IMG/VR virus record: IMGVR_UViG_3300032240_000453
Coordinates: 1 to 32,532 of that record
DNA from: a virus
Strand: one strand, 5' to 3'
DNA length: 32,532 nt
How positions within the stretch are numbered: the first letter of the stretch is position 1; each line of letters opens with the position of its first letter. The position numbers and the translations under genes were made by a program. This document shows, piece after piece, positions 14,748 to 22,047 of this stretch. The notes under the pieces are model-generated. The model searched no databases, was not told where the DNA came from, and saw only the letters and a program-made list of their open reading frames with translations.

Positions 14748-15006
14748 GAAAGCATTAATAACTAAAAACCATTTGAATTGTCCAGCTTGCAATGAGGATT
14801 ATTCCAAGACTAATTTGGTAGAACGGTTTGAAAGAACTGGAAATATATCTCATTTGGTTTTTATTTGCGATTGTAAGCAAAAGCTATCGTTAAGATTAAT
14901 GGTGAACGGATGGCTAAAAATTTACGATATTACTGAAATCAATGATAGAAAGAATCGTAGAGATAGAGAACGAAGAAAACAACAACGAGATGCTTCTAAC
15001 AATTAA
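14737..15006 (+). CDS. Small zinc-ribbon-like protein
   Basis: This 89-residue protein has four cysteines arranged C15-P-A-C18 and C44-D-C46, which could hold one zinc ion. It ends in a very basic tail (NDRKNRRDRERRKQQR) that would bind nucleic acid. It sits between a DNA methyltransferase and a RusA resolvase. The role is unknown; a DNA-binding accessory is an inference from charge and the Cys pattern. C44-x-C46 is closer than the usual CxxC, so zinc binding is not certain. Confidence 0.6.
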   Translation: MANRKALITKNHLNCPACNEDYSKTNLVERFERTGNISHLVFICDCKQKLSLRLMVNGWLKIYDITEINDRKNRRDRERRKQQRDASNN

Positions 15007-15328
15007 AGGACAAGTTCCAAGCAAGAGCAATGGCTATCGAATAGCTAACAATCGCTTATTTAAATCGAAAGAGTTAAAGCAATACGAGGAATCATTTGCT
15101 TGGCAATCTGCAAAGGTATTGCAAGAGTTTGATGATAAGTTTGGTATTACAATGACTATTTACTTTCAGTCAAATCGTTCTGACTTGGATAATGCAGCAA
15201 AGGTAATTCTTGATTGTTTGCAGACTTCTGGAATTATTAAGAACGATAGGAATTGCTGGCAGTTGCAAATGACGAAAGAAATAGATAAATTGAATCCAAG
15301 AGTTGAAATCTTTATTTACAAAATTTGA
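14990..15328 (+). CDS. rusA: RusA-family Holliday junction resolvase
   Basis: The 112-residue protein cuts four-way junctions, which clears branched DNA before packaging. D65, D67, K71 and D86 (SDLDNAAKVILD, then IIKND) have the same spacing as D70, D72, K76 and D91 of E. coli RusA. The N-terminal LLTIKGQVPSKSNGYR is the usual RusA start. I use ATG 14990; the upstream ATG at 14942 would add 16 charged residues that lie in the previous gene. Overlap with the zinc-ribbon-like gene is 17 bp from the chosen start. Confidence 0.88.
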   Translation: MLLTIKGQVPSKSNGYRIANNRLFKSKELKQYEESFAWQSAKVLQEFDDKFGITMTIYFQSNRSDLDNAAKVILDCLQTSGIIKNDRNCWQLQMTKEIDKLNPRVEIFIYKI

Positions 15329-15347
15329 ATAATCATTTTTTTTCATT

Positions 15348-15992
15348 ATGAAAACTATAAAATCAGAAGTATTTAATATGGATTGTATTCAAGGAATGAA
15401 ACAATATCCTGATAATTACTTTGAATTAGCGATTGTAGACCCTCCTTATGGAATTGCAAGATTTGGCAATAGAGTTGAAATATCAAATAGAAAATGCAAG
15501 GATGCAAAATTAAATAAATGGGATGTTAAACCAAATCAAGATTATTTTGACGAATTATTTAGGATTTCAAATAATCAAATAATATGGGGAGCAAATAATT
15601 TTATATTGCCTCCAACAGAATATTTTTGCATTTGGGATAAAAAACAAACGGTAGATAATTTTGCTACTGCCGAATATGCTTGGGTATCTATGGGATTAAA
15701 AAAACCTGCTAAAATATTTGAATATTCTATTCATAAAACTATGGCTGATAGAAAAGAAGATGGAGGTAAAATTCATCCAACACAAAAACCAGTAAAGCTA
15801 TATAAATGGTTATTACAAAACTATGCTAAACAAGGAGATAAGATTTTAGACACACATTTAGGAAGCGGAAGTTCAAGAATTGCAGCTTACGATATGGACT
15901 TTGAGTTTACTGGATTTGAACTTGACAAGGATTACTTTGAAGCAAGCGATAAAAGATTTCAACAACATATTCACCAATTAACTTTATTCTAA
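15348..15992 (+). CDS. DNA adenine-N6 or cytosine-N4 methyltransferase (beta-type motif order)
   Basis: This 214-residue enzyme has the catalytic motif DPPY at 31-34 before the SAM-binding motif DTHLGSGSS at 168-176, the order of beta-class amino-methyltransferases. HPTQKP (143-148) is the usual block before motif I. DPPY is shared by N6-adenine and many N4 enzymes, so the base cannot be settled by eye. It is short and lacks a large target domain, as in phage orphan enzymes. A 19-bp gap with a T8 run separates it from RusA, and the next gene starts at its stop. Confidence 0.9.
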   Translation: MKTIKSEVFNMDCIQGMKQYPDNYFELAIVDPPYGIARFGNRVEISNRKCKDAKLNKWDVKPNQDYFDELFRISNNQIIWGANNFILPPTEYFCIWDKKQTVDNFATAEYAWVSMGLKKPAKIFEYSIHKTMADRKEDGGKIHPTQKPVKLYKWLLQNYAKQGDKILDTHLGSGSSRIAAYDMDFEFTGFELDKDYFEASDKRFQQHIHQLTLF

Positions 15993-16243
15993 TGGCAAAA
16001 GCAAGAAAGCATTACTACCGGTCAGCAGATAAGACCATATATGTCGAAATAGATTACGACAAACTATTCCATGACCATTATTCACAAGATGGTAAGAAGC
16101 GATGGCTACTTGGTGCAGATACGGATCGTATCGAAACATTCTTATCTGGTAGAGGATATGTAAAGATTAACAAAGCGCAACATGATAAGTTCAGAGAAAC
16201 TCTTACCATCGAATTACCAACAAGCCCTATCTTGGATAAATGA
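15992..16243 (+). CDS. Hypothetical protein, 83 residues
   Basis: A basic, mixed alpha/beta small protein beginning MAKARKHYYRSADKTIYVEI. It has a basic KKRWLLGADTDRIETFL segment in the middle. No domain is recognised. It starts at the last base of the methyltransferase gene and its end overlaps the next gene by 62 bp. Confidence 0.6.
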   Translation: MAKARKHYYRSADKTIYVEIDYDKLFHDHYSQDGKKRWLLGADTDRIETFLSGRGYVKINKAQHDKFRETLTIELPTSPILDK

Positions 16244-16436
16244 GCAATTAGCAAAGCCAAATCAGTTTAATATCAATCTTGGTGGAGGCATAATAATAAA
16301 TGATTTGCATAAGTGCTTGGAGGTTAAACGAGAAAGATTATTAAACTTAGAAGGATATAATCAAAAAGTTATATTTTTACAAACGAAGATTATTAAAGAT
16401 TATCTGCAAAAGCAGAAGTCCTCCGAAATCCTTTAG
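16182..16436 (+). CDS. Hypothetical protein, 84 residues
   Basis: The first third lies inside the preceding gene in another frame. The rest is unique and helical (NDLHKCLEVKRERLLNLEG about 40-58, then a lysine-rich end). NQFNINLGGGIIIND at about 27-41 is a distinctive Gly turn. The ORF has no internal Met, so ATG 16182 is the only ATG start. No family is recognised. Confidence 0.5.
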   Translation: MISSEKLLPSNYQQALSWINEQLAKPNQFNINLGGGIIINDLHKCLEVKRERLLNLEGYNQKVIFLQTKIIKDYLQKQKSSEIL

Positions 16437-16454
16437 AGATGTACTGGGCTGACG

Positions 16455-16470
16455 GCTCGGAAAGACGAGC
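16455..16470 (+). other. Small hairpin in a 56-bp gap
   Basis: GCTCG (16455-16459) pairs with CGAGC (16466-16470) around a 6-base loop, followed by AAAAATTT. The stem is short and the T run is only three long, so it is a weak terminator at best and may be an RNA-stability or translation-control element before the next gene. Confidence 0.35.
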
Positions 16471-16492
16471 AAAAATTTAAACTAAATCAAAT

Positions 16493-16837
16493 ATGAAACT
16501 AACTGAAAAAGAAACGATTATAATTTACGCTGGATTAACCAATGCGTTAATAGATCACATCGACAATGACTTTCGCAAAACGGTATTTAATCGGCAAAGC
16601 CTAAAGTTTAATAGCAAGGCAGTCCTAAAGGAACTTGAGGATATAACAAACAAACTTTATTCAACTCAAGCAAGTGAAGAAGCAGTTGCTCAGCACATAG
16701 AAGCTGGAGATATAATGCTTAAATTCTTTAAACTTGGAATCAAGATGAGTGAGATGGATGAGGTAAAACATGAAGGATTAAATACTCAATTAAATATTTT
16801 ACTTAAATCATATGCAATAGATGGAATCGAATTTTAG
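16493..16837 (+). CDS. Hypothetical helical protein, 114 residues
   Basis: This is a mostly helical, acidic protein with charged segments throughout (VLKELEDITNKLYSTQASEE around 44-63). No motif is recognised. It overlaps the DUF3310 gene by 17 bp, which suggests coupling. It could be a binding partner or host-directed factor, but there is no direct evidence. Confidence 0.6.
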   Translation: MKLTEKETIIIYAGLTNALIDHIDNDFRKTVFNRQSLKFNSKAVLKELEDITNKLYSTQASEEAVAQHIEAGDIMLKFFKLGIKMSEMDEVKHEGLNTQLNILLKSYAIDGIEF

Positions 16838-17066
16838 AGATTTGAAGCAAGCAATTGAAGAAGCCAAAGAAATGGTACATTCACCGGATCATTATCAAGG
16901 CAAAAAATTTGAAGTGATTGATATAATTAATGATTATTCTCTTAACTTTGAAATGGGTAATGCGATTAAGTACATCTTGCGAGCAGATAAAAAAGGCAAT
17001 AAGAAGCAAGACATTCAGAAAGCAATATGGTATTTGAATCATGAACTCAATAAATTCTATGGATAA
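16821..17066 (+). CDS. DUF3310-like protein
   Basis: This 81-residue protein matches the DUF3310 pattern of many phages: SPDHYQGKKFEVIDIIND at 21-38, then GNAIKYILRADKKGNKKQD at 46-64, and a closing helix KAIWYLNHEL. The family is small and helical and is often found among phage nucleotide-metabolism genes; its biochemical role is not settled. It overlaps the gene before it by 17 bp and the small membrane ORF after it by 26 bp. Confidence 0.8.
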   Translation: MESNFRDLKQAIEEAKEMVHSPDHYQGKKFEVIDIINDYSLNFEMGNAIKYILRADKKGNKKQDIQKAIWYLNHELNKFYG

Positions 17067-17157
17067 ATTAATTTTAGAAGGCATTTTCATTGGAATTATG
17101 GAACTTGCGTTTATTGGTTTTATGGTTTATAAGATATACAAAAAATCAAAGGAATAA
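17041..17157 (+). CDS. Small membrane protein, 38 residues
   Basis: One hydrophobic helix (LILEGIFIGIMELAFIGFMV) is followed by a lysine-rich end (YKIYKKSKE). ATG 17059 in the same frame would give 32 residues and less overlap with DUF3310. Its stop overlaps the next start as TAATG. The role is unknown. Confidence 0.5.
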   Translation: MNSINSMDKLILEGIFIGIMELAFIGFMVYKIYKKSKE

Positions 17158-17675
17158 TGAATCCATTGAATCGAAGCAAAATCATTGCTGAACTTTACGA
17201 AAGTAAGGAGATAGCTTCGGCACTAAGAAAGATGCAACCAGCATCAATCAGAGAAGAATTAAAGCAAGAGATGTTCGTTTCTCTTTGCTCGATCTCAGAT
17301 GATAAATTCTTTGGGATATATAACAACAACGGCTTACCGGGTTTAAAGTATTGGCTTGTTAGATGTATGCTTAACATGATTTACTCTACATCTTTAAACC
17401 AACCATTCTATCGTAACTTTCGAATGAAATGGGAAACGCTTGATGGCTTTGAAAACTTATGCGATACTTCTAATTCTAATCATGACTATAAAGAATTGCT
17501 ATTTAATAAAATAGATGAGAATCGCAAATTGCTATCTTGGTACGAAAATGAAATGCTGAATACCTACATTGATTTAGGATTCAATCAAACTGAAATCTCA
17601 AGACAAACTAAGATTCCTTATCAGTCAATTGTCAAAACGATTCAAATAATCAAAAAGAAAATAAGAGAAGAATGA
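17157..17675 (+). CDS. Sigma-factor-like transcription regulator
   Basis: This 172-residue protein has the layout of a small sigma-70-type factor. An N-terminal helical region (REELKQEMFVSLCSIS about 32-47, then LKYWLVRCMLNMIYS) resembles region 2. The C-terminal helix-turn-helix NQTEISRQTKIPYQSIVKTI (143-162) resembles region 4. It would direct RNA polymerase to phage promoters, most likely late ones. It starts in a TAATG overlap and ends in ATGA with the next gene. Identity as a sigma factor is by pattern and is not certain; a region-4-only regulator is possible. Confidence 0.6.
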   Translation: MNPLNRSKIIAELYESKEIASALRKMQPASIREELKQEMFVSLCSISDDKFFGIYNNNGLPGLKYWLVRCMLNMIYSTSLNQPFYRNFRMKWETLDGFENLCDTSNSNHDYKELLFNKIDENRKLLSWYENEMLNTYIDLGFNQTEISRQTKIPYQSIVKTIQIIKKKIREE

Positions 17676-17896
17676 TAATATTAGCCTCCGCATGCTTTGC
17701 AATCTTTTTTGTGTTGAATGGATTGAACAAAACTTTCTATGTTGATACAAAGCCTTTTAATTGTATTCCTTGCCTATCGGCTTGGACTGCATTTGTTTTA
17801 TTCTTTATGCCCGAATGGATTGTGAACTTTGTTCTCTCGATGTTTGGTGCTGGAGTGCTTGGAATGATTGGATACAGATTAATGATTAAACTATGA
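17672..17896 (+). CDS. Membrane protein, 74 residues, with CxxC loop
   Basis: Hydrophobic segments at about 2-16, 34-46 and 50-68 suggest two or three membrane helices. A conserved-looking loop PFNCIPCLSAWTAF holds a CxxC (C30, C33). The Cys-x-x-Cys before a helix resembles DUF1360-type small membrane proteins. It overlaps the genes on both sides by 4 bp (ATGA). Function is unknown; a superinfection or membrane-state role is speculation. Confidence 0.6.
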   Translation: MIILASACFAIFFVLNGLNKTFYVDTKPFNCIPCLSAWTAFVLFFMPEWIVNFVLSMFGAGVLGMIGYRLMIKL

Positions 17897-18192
17897 ACCA
17901 ACAAGATATAGATTTTATTGAGGAACACATCCTTGAATTTGAAGCAGTCAAATTAGGATATACACGAAACATTCAGTTCAATGTATTGGATGAATTTCAA
18001 AGAATATATCAGCGTAATTTAGATTCAAGATTTGTATTGAATGCTTGGTGTGGCGCATGCGTGTTTGATATGCTCAAGAGATTAGGTGCGCATTACGAAG
18101 GATTCAAGTATATTCAAAATAAGCAATTAGTAGAACAACCAATCCAACAACCAACTCAACTAAAGCGTGGAAGAAAACCAAAGCAAACTTAG
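17893..18192 (+). CDS. Conserved small phage protein with basic AT-hook-like tail
   Basis: This 99-residue protein has a helical body with AWCGACVFDMLKRLG around residues 52-66, a Cys-x-x-Cys helix pattern I know from small phage proteins of unknown role. A Gln/Pro linker follows, and a tail KRGRKPKQT at 91-99 resembles an AT-hook that would bind the AT-rich minor groove. It overlaps the previous gene (ATGA) and the glycosyltransferase by 26 bp. Confidence 0.65.
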   Translation: MNQQDIDFIEEHILEFEAVKLGYTRNIQFNVLDEFQRIYQRNLDSRFVLNAWCGACVFDMLKRLGAHYEGFKYIQNKQLVEQPIQQPTQLKRGRKPKQT

Positions 18193-19195
18193 AATATTAG
18201 CCATTGGCTCACGATATTCTGGAGTTACTTACCATCGTTTAGCAATGCCATTGTCAATTATGGCTAAAGAATATTGCTTAATTACCGATGTATTAACGGA
18301 AGATTTAATCATTGAAAAGAATATTAACCTGGTAATCGTTAATCGGTTCATCGAGAATTATTCGTTATATGATTTGCTTGCATTAAAAACTAAGCACGGT
18401 TTTAAATTAATAGTTGATATTGATGACTACTGGGAACTATTCGACCAGCATTTAAGCGCAGTAGGTTATCGGAAGCATCGAGTAACTTCAGTAATTAAGA
18501 ATTATATCAAGAATGCCGACTTAGTTACCTGTACTCATTCAAGATTATGGGCTGAAATTATCAAGATTAATAAGAATTGCGAGATTCTACCAAATGGATT
18601 GCCATTTGACAAGGATCAATTTACAACGGTTCAAATTCCTCATGAAACAATTAATATAATTCATACCGGTAGTATTACTCACTATCCAGATATTAAGCAA
18701 TTAAAGCATCCAATGCGAGAACTTGCTAAGTCTAAAGCATTTAGAGAATCTACCAAGATGATTCTTTGCGGATGGAATGATTTCAATAAATGGCATTGGC
18801 AACAGATGGCTGATATTTATACGGCTGATAAGAAATTAAATCATGAGATTCTGCATTCGATGAATGTTGAATTGTATATGAATTTCTACAATGAAGCTGA
18901 TATGTTGGTAGTTCCTATGCTTGATAATAAGTTTAATCGAATGAAGTCAAACCTAAAGGCATTAGAAGCTGGAGCAAAGCGCATACCAATCTTGGCTTTT
19001 AATCGTGATCCATACGCTGATATTCCAACCATATTCCAAGTAGATAACTGGGAGCAAGATATTAAACGAATGGCATTCTCAAAGCAAATGCGAGAAGATT
19101 ATGGTCAAAGGAATGGAGATTATGTTCGAGAGCATTATGATATCTTCAAAATTAATGAGGCGAGAAACGCTATTTATAATAGATTAATCCAATAA
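18167..19195 (+). CDS. GT-B glycosyltransferase
   Basis: This 342-residue protein opens with a Rossmann start (LRILAIGSRYSGVTYHRLAM), has VDIDDYWELFD and DLVTCTHSRLW in the first domain, and has ILPNGLPFD at the domain junction. The nucleotide-sugar side has NEADMLVVPMLDN and MKSNLKALEAGAKRIPILA. This is the layout of GT4/GT1-like enzymes that move sugars from nucleotide donors. The start is GTG at 18167; the first ATG lies past the Rossmann strand. It overlaps the previous gene by 26 bp. It could glycosylate virion proteins, host surface glycans or modified DNA; sugar and acceptor are unknown. Confidence 0.8.
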   Translation: MEENQSKLRILAIGSRYSGVTYHRLAMPLSIMAKEYCLITDVLTEDLIIEKNINLVIVNRFIENYSLYDLLALKTKHGFKLIVDIDDYWELFDQHLSAVGYRKHRVTSVIKNYIKNADLVTCTHSRLWAEIIKINKNCEILPNGLPFDKDQFTTVQIPHETINIIHTGSITHYPDIKQLKHPMRELAKSKAFRESTKMILCGWNDFNKWHWQQMADIYTADKKLNHEILHSMNVELYMNFYNEADMLVVPMLDNKFNRMKSNLKALEAGAKRIPILAFNRDPYADIPTIFQVDNWEQDIKRMAFSKQMREDYGQRNGDYVREHYDIFKINEARNAIYNRLIQ

Positions 19196-19196
19196 T

Positions 19197-19946
19197 ATGC
19201 CAGTCATTAAATGCTCAAACGGAAAATATAGAATAGGAAGTGGACAATGTATTTACGATACTGAGGAGAAAGCCATTAGTGTATGGCAAGCTATACTTGC
19301 AAGTGGTGCATATAGCGCAGATAGCAATAAGATTTCTTTTGACTTTGATGACACTTTAACAACCGAGAGAGGGAAAGCATTAGCCAAGCAAAAGATAAGC
19401 GAAGGTAAGGATGTTTATATCATTACTCGAAGGCAACAATCTGCATCTGCTGAGGTTTATAAAGTTGCAGATGAGTTAGGAATTGCACATTCGAAAGTCC
19501 ATTTTACAAATGGCAAGATGAAATGGGAAGAAGTTAAGAGATTAGGCATCGGAACGCATTATGACAATAATCAGCAAGAGATAGATTTAATCAATAAAAA
19601 TACTGATACTAAAGGATTCAAATTTCAATTTATTGAACAAACATATAATGACTATCCACAAGCAGCGGTAAATAATGCTAAAAGTGCTTTAGCTTATGTT
19701 GAAAAACACGGATGGGGAACTTGTGGCACTTTGGTAGGTAAAGCAAGAGCGCATCAATTAGCAAACAAAGAAAATATTACAAGAGATACTATTGCTCGGA
19801 TGGCATCTTTTAAAAGACATCAACAAAATAAAAATGTCTTATATGAAAAAGGATGTGGTGGATTAATGTGGGATGCTTGGGGTGGAACTGAGGGAATAGA
19901 ATGGGCAATAAAAAAATTAGAGCAAATAGATAATGCAAGCAACTGA
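19197..19946 (+). CDS. HAD-like hydrolase fused to phage structural-associated domains
   Basis: This 249-residue protein has three parts. Residues 1-45 (MPVIKCSNGKYRIGSGQCIY, then KAISVWQAILASG) are a short module I know from the N-terminus of phage prohead-protease-type proteins. Residues 46-150 are a HAD-like core with SFDFDDTLT (47-55), ITRR (76-79) and THYDNN (120-125) as nucleophile, substrate and metal motifs. Residues 151-249 (KARAHQLANKENITRDTIAR at 182-201, then GCGGLMWDAWGGTEGIEWA) resemble a domain often attached to phage capsid-maturation or portal proteins. It may dephosphorylate a nucleotide or sugar. The fusion is unusual. It overlaps the methyltransferase by 14 bp. Confidence 0.65.
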   Translation: MPVIKCSNGKYRIGSGQCIYDTEEKAISVWQAILASGAYSADSNKISFDFDDTLTTERGKALAKQKISEGKDVYIITRRQQSASAEVYKVADELGIAHSKVHFTNGKMKWEEVKRLGIGTHYDNNQQEIDLINKNTDTKGFKFQFIEQTYNDYPQAAVNNAKSALAYVEKHGWGTCGTLVGKARAHQLANKENITRDTIARMASFKRHQQNKNVLYEKGCGGLMWDAWGGTEGIEWAIKKLEQIDNASN

Positions 19947-20466
19947 TAAGGAATTTTTTGACCATGAAATAAATAATGGGATCACTCCAGAAAATCCAGA
20001 ATATTATAATTTAATGGATTCTACTGCAAACATCATTGTTAATTATGCTCGAAACATTATTGAAATTGGTGCTGGACTTGGTACACTTGGTGAATGTTTA
20101 AAACTAAAAGGATGCGAATATTATGGTATTGAACCAAATAAATATCATCGAGATTTTGCATTGACCAGAGGAGTTGAATTGCATGACATAAAGAATTATC
20201 TTGACCATTGTCAAATGATTGTAAGCATTGAGGTATTTGAGCATTTAACAGATAAGCAAATTAATGACTATCTTAAAAGCATAAAATCAGATTATTTTTA
20301 TTTTAGTTCTACTCCACATAAGACAACTGAAGAATTTGATACTTGGTGGGGGCATATTAATTTAAAATCTGAAGAAGAATGGATTGATTTTTTTGGTAAA
20401 CACGGATACCATTTATATCAGAAATTAAGTTTACCAACAGAATGGAGTTTACTATTTAAGAAATAA
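19933..20466 (+). CDS. SAM-dependent methyltransferase
   Basis: This 177-residue class I methyltransferase has the SAM loop IIEIGAGLGTLGECL at about 42-56, the acidic loop YGIEPN, and SIEVFEHL as the post-II motif, typical of the Methyltransf_23/11 group that acts on small molecules or sugars. It lacks DPPY and the C5 motifs, so it is not a base methyltransferase of the usual kinds. Position after a glycosyltransferase suggests methylation of a sugar. It ends one base into the terminase small-subunit start. Confidence 0.8.
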   Translation: MQATDKEFFDHEINNGITPENPEYYNLMDSTANIIVNYARNIIEIGAGLGTLGECLKLKGCEYYGIEPNKYHRDFALTRGVELHDIKNYLDHCQMIVSIEVFEHLTDKQINDYLKSIKSDYFYFSSTPHKTTEEFDTWWGHINLKSEEEWIDFFGKHGYHLYQKLSLPTEWSLLFKK

Positions 20467-20894
20467 TGGCAAGACCAAATAAAAATATTGATGTTGAACG
20501 ATTAATGGAATGGGCAAATGCTTACATTGATTATTGTCTTAATAATACGAAAGAAGTGGCAACGGCTTCTGGAGTTAAGGAGATACGAGAAAGGCATTTA
20601 CCGACAATCAATTACTTTATAATGATTTGGCTACCAAGACAGAACTTTGAGTTCTACAACCGCCAAAGTTATTATAACATAATCAACGATTCAAATCATC
20701 CTTGCCATAGTGCAGTAAAAGAAATTGATGATATGTTCAGAGCATTGGCAGCTGATGTTGTTGCTAATGAGGGTAAAGGAATCTTCTATGCTAAGAATTT
20801 ATTAGGCTGGACAGATAGAGCGAAGAATGAAGAAAAACAAGAAGTAATCATAAGCTTTGCAGACGAAAATAACACTTCCCAAGCCACACACTAA
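20466..20894 (+). CDS. terS: Terminase small subunit
   Basis: This 142-residue DNA-recognition subunit has helical N-terminal segments (VERLMEWANAYIDYCLNN) and, near the C-terminus, GKGIFYAKNLLGWTDRAK, a block typical of gp3-type small terminases. It selects phage DNA for packaging and hands it to the large subunit, whose gene overlaps it by 38 bp. A basic N-terminus (MARPNKNIDV) fits DNA contact. Its place immediately before terL is the usual order. Confidence 0.85.
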   Translation: MARPNKNIDVERLMEWANAYIDYCLNNTKEVATASGVKEIRERHLPTINYFIMIWLPRQNFEFYNRQSYYNIINDSNHPCHSAVKEIDDMFRALAADVVANEGKGIFYAKNLLGWTDRAKNEEKQEVIISFADENNTSQATH

Positions 20895-22029
20895 TCAAGC
20901 CAAAGTTCTAAACTCTAAGGCAAGATTTAAGGTATTAATGTCTGGAAGGAGATGGGGCAAATCTCTTATCTGCCAAGTAATCACTTGCATTGAAGCAATG
21001 AAAGGTGGTAGAGTTGCTTACATAACTCCAACCTATCAGCTTGCAAAAGTTTTCTTTGATGAGTTAGCACGATTGCTTCCAAGTAGCGTGGCAACTGCGA
21101 ATAGATCGGACTTGACATTTAAACTAATTAGTGGAGGCACAATTCGATTTTTTACCGGTGAGCGTTTAGATAATCTTCGTGGTTTAAAATTCCATTATGC
21201 TATTATTGATGAAGCTTCATTCATTCCAAACTTGGAGGATGGGTGGCAAAATTCAATTCGACCTACATTAACCGATTATCAAGGTAAAGCAATATTCCTT
21301 TCTACTCCTAAAGGTAAAAATTTCTTTTATTCACTTTACCTTAAAGGTTTAGAAAACGATGCCGAATGGGAAAGTTTTAAGTATACAAGCTATGATAATC
21401 CACATATCTTAGATTCGGAGATTGATGCAGCAAGAGCAGAACTTCCAAATGTAGTATTTGAACAGGAGTACATGGCTAATCCAGCTGAGAACTCAGCCAA
21501 TCCATTTGGAAGCCAAGCAATTACTAAATGCGTTTCAGCAATGACAACTAATCCGGTTAAATGCTATGGTATTGACTTGGCAAAGTATAATGACTGGACT
21601 GTAATAATCGGTTTAGATAACGCTGGAAATGTAGCATACTTTGATAGATTCCAATCTGATTGGGCATCAACTCAGAATAAGATTCGTAACTTGCCTAAAG
21701 CACAAATGATTATTGATGCTACTGGAGTTGGCGATCCTATTGTGGAGCAATTACAACGAGAAGGATTAGACATCGAAGGATTTAAGTTTACAAGCCAAAG
21801 TAAACAAGAGATTATGCTCGGTTTGCAAGTAGCTATTCATCAAGAACGGATTCATTATCCAAATGGAATGATTAAAGAGGAACTTGAAATATTTGAGTAC
21901 CAATATAGTTCTCATGGAGTAAAGTATTCTGCTCCAAGTGGCTTTCACGATGACTGCGTTTGCGCTTTGGCATTAGCTTGGCGCAAGTTTGATTTCAAGT
22001 CTGGTAGTGGCCGATATAGTTTTGCCTAA
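20857..22029 (+). CDS. terL: Terminase large subunit
   Basis: This 390-residue packaging ATPase and nuclease has its Walker A at SGRRWGKS (29-36), Walker B at YAIIDEAS (114-121) and the coupling motif LSTPKG (148-153). The RNase H-like nuclease acids are D240 (YGIDLA), D287 (IIDATG) and D365/D366 (FHDDCV). The first in-frame codon is TTG at 20857, inside terS; the first ATG, at 20938, would remove part of the region just before Walker A, so TTG is preferred. It is short but has all motifs. The packaging strategy cannot be decided from this sequence. Confidence 0.94.
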   Translation: MQTKITLPKPHTNQAKVLNSKARFKVLMSGRRWGKSLICQVITCIEAMKGGRVAYITPTYQLAKVFFDELARLLPSSVATANRSDLTFKLISGGTIRFFTGERLDNLRGLKFHYAIIDEASFIPNLEDGWQNSIRPTLTDYQGKAIFLSTPKGKNFFYSLYLKGLENDAEWESFKYTSYDNPHILDSEIDAARAELPNVVFEQEYMANPAENSANPFGSQAITKCVSAMTTNPVKCYGIDLAKYNDWTVIIGLDNAGNVAYFDRFQSDWASTQNKIRNLPKAQMIIDATGVGDPIVEQLQREGLDIEGFKFTSQSKQEIMLGLQVAIHQERIHYPNGMIKEELEIFEYQYSSHGVKYSAPSGFHDDCVCALALAWRKFDFKSGSGRYSFA

Positions 22030-22034
22030 TTTTA

Positions 22035-22043
22035 GCTATTTAT
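22035..22043 (+). promoter_or_regulatory. Shared GCTATTTAT motif, copy 2
   Basis: This is the same 9-mer as at 6231 and 31255, here in the 18-bp gap between terL and the tail chaperone gene, 13 bp before the ATG. It may mark a late promoter, possibly for the sigma-like factor, or be an RNA processing site. Confidence 0.35.
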
Positions 22044-22047
22044 ATTT

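Noticed and set aside
15336-15343. T8 run before the DPPY methyltransferase as a terminator
   Set aside because: No inverted repeat precedes the T run, so there is no stem to make a rho-independent terminator.
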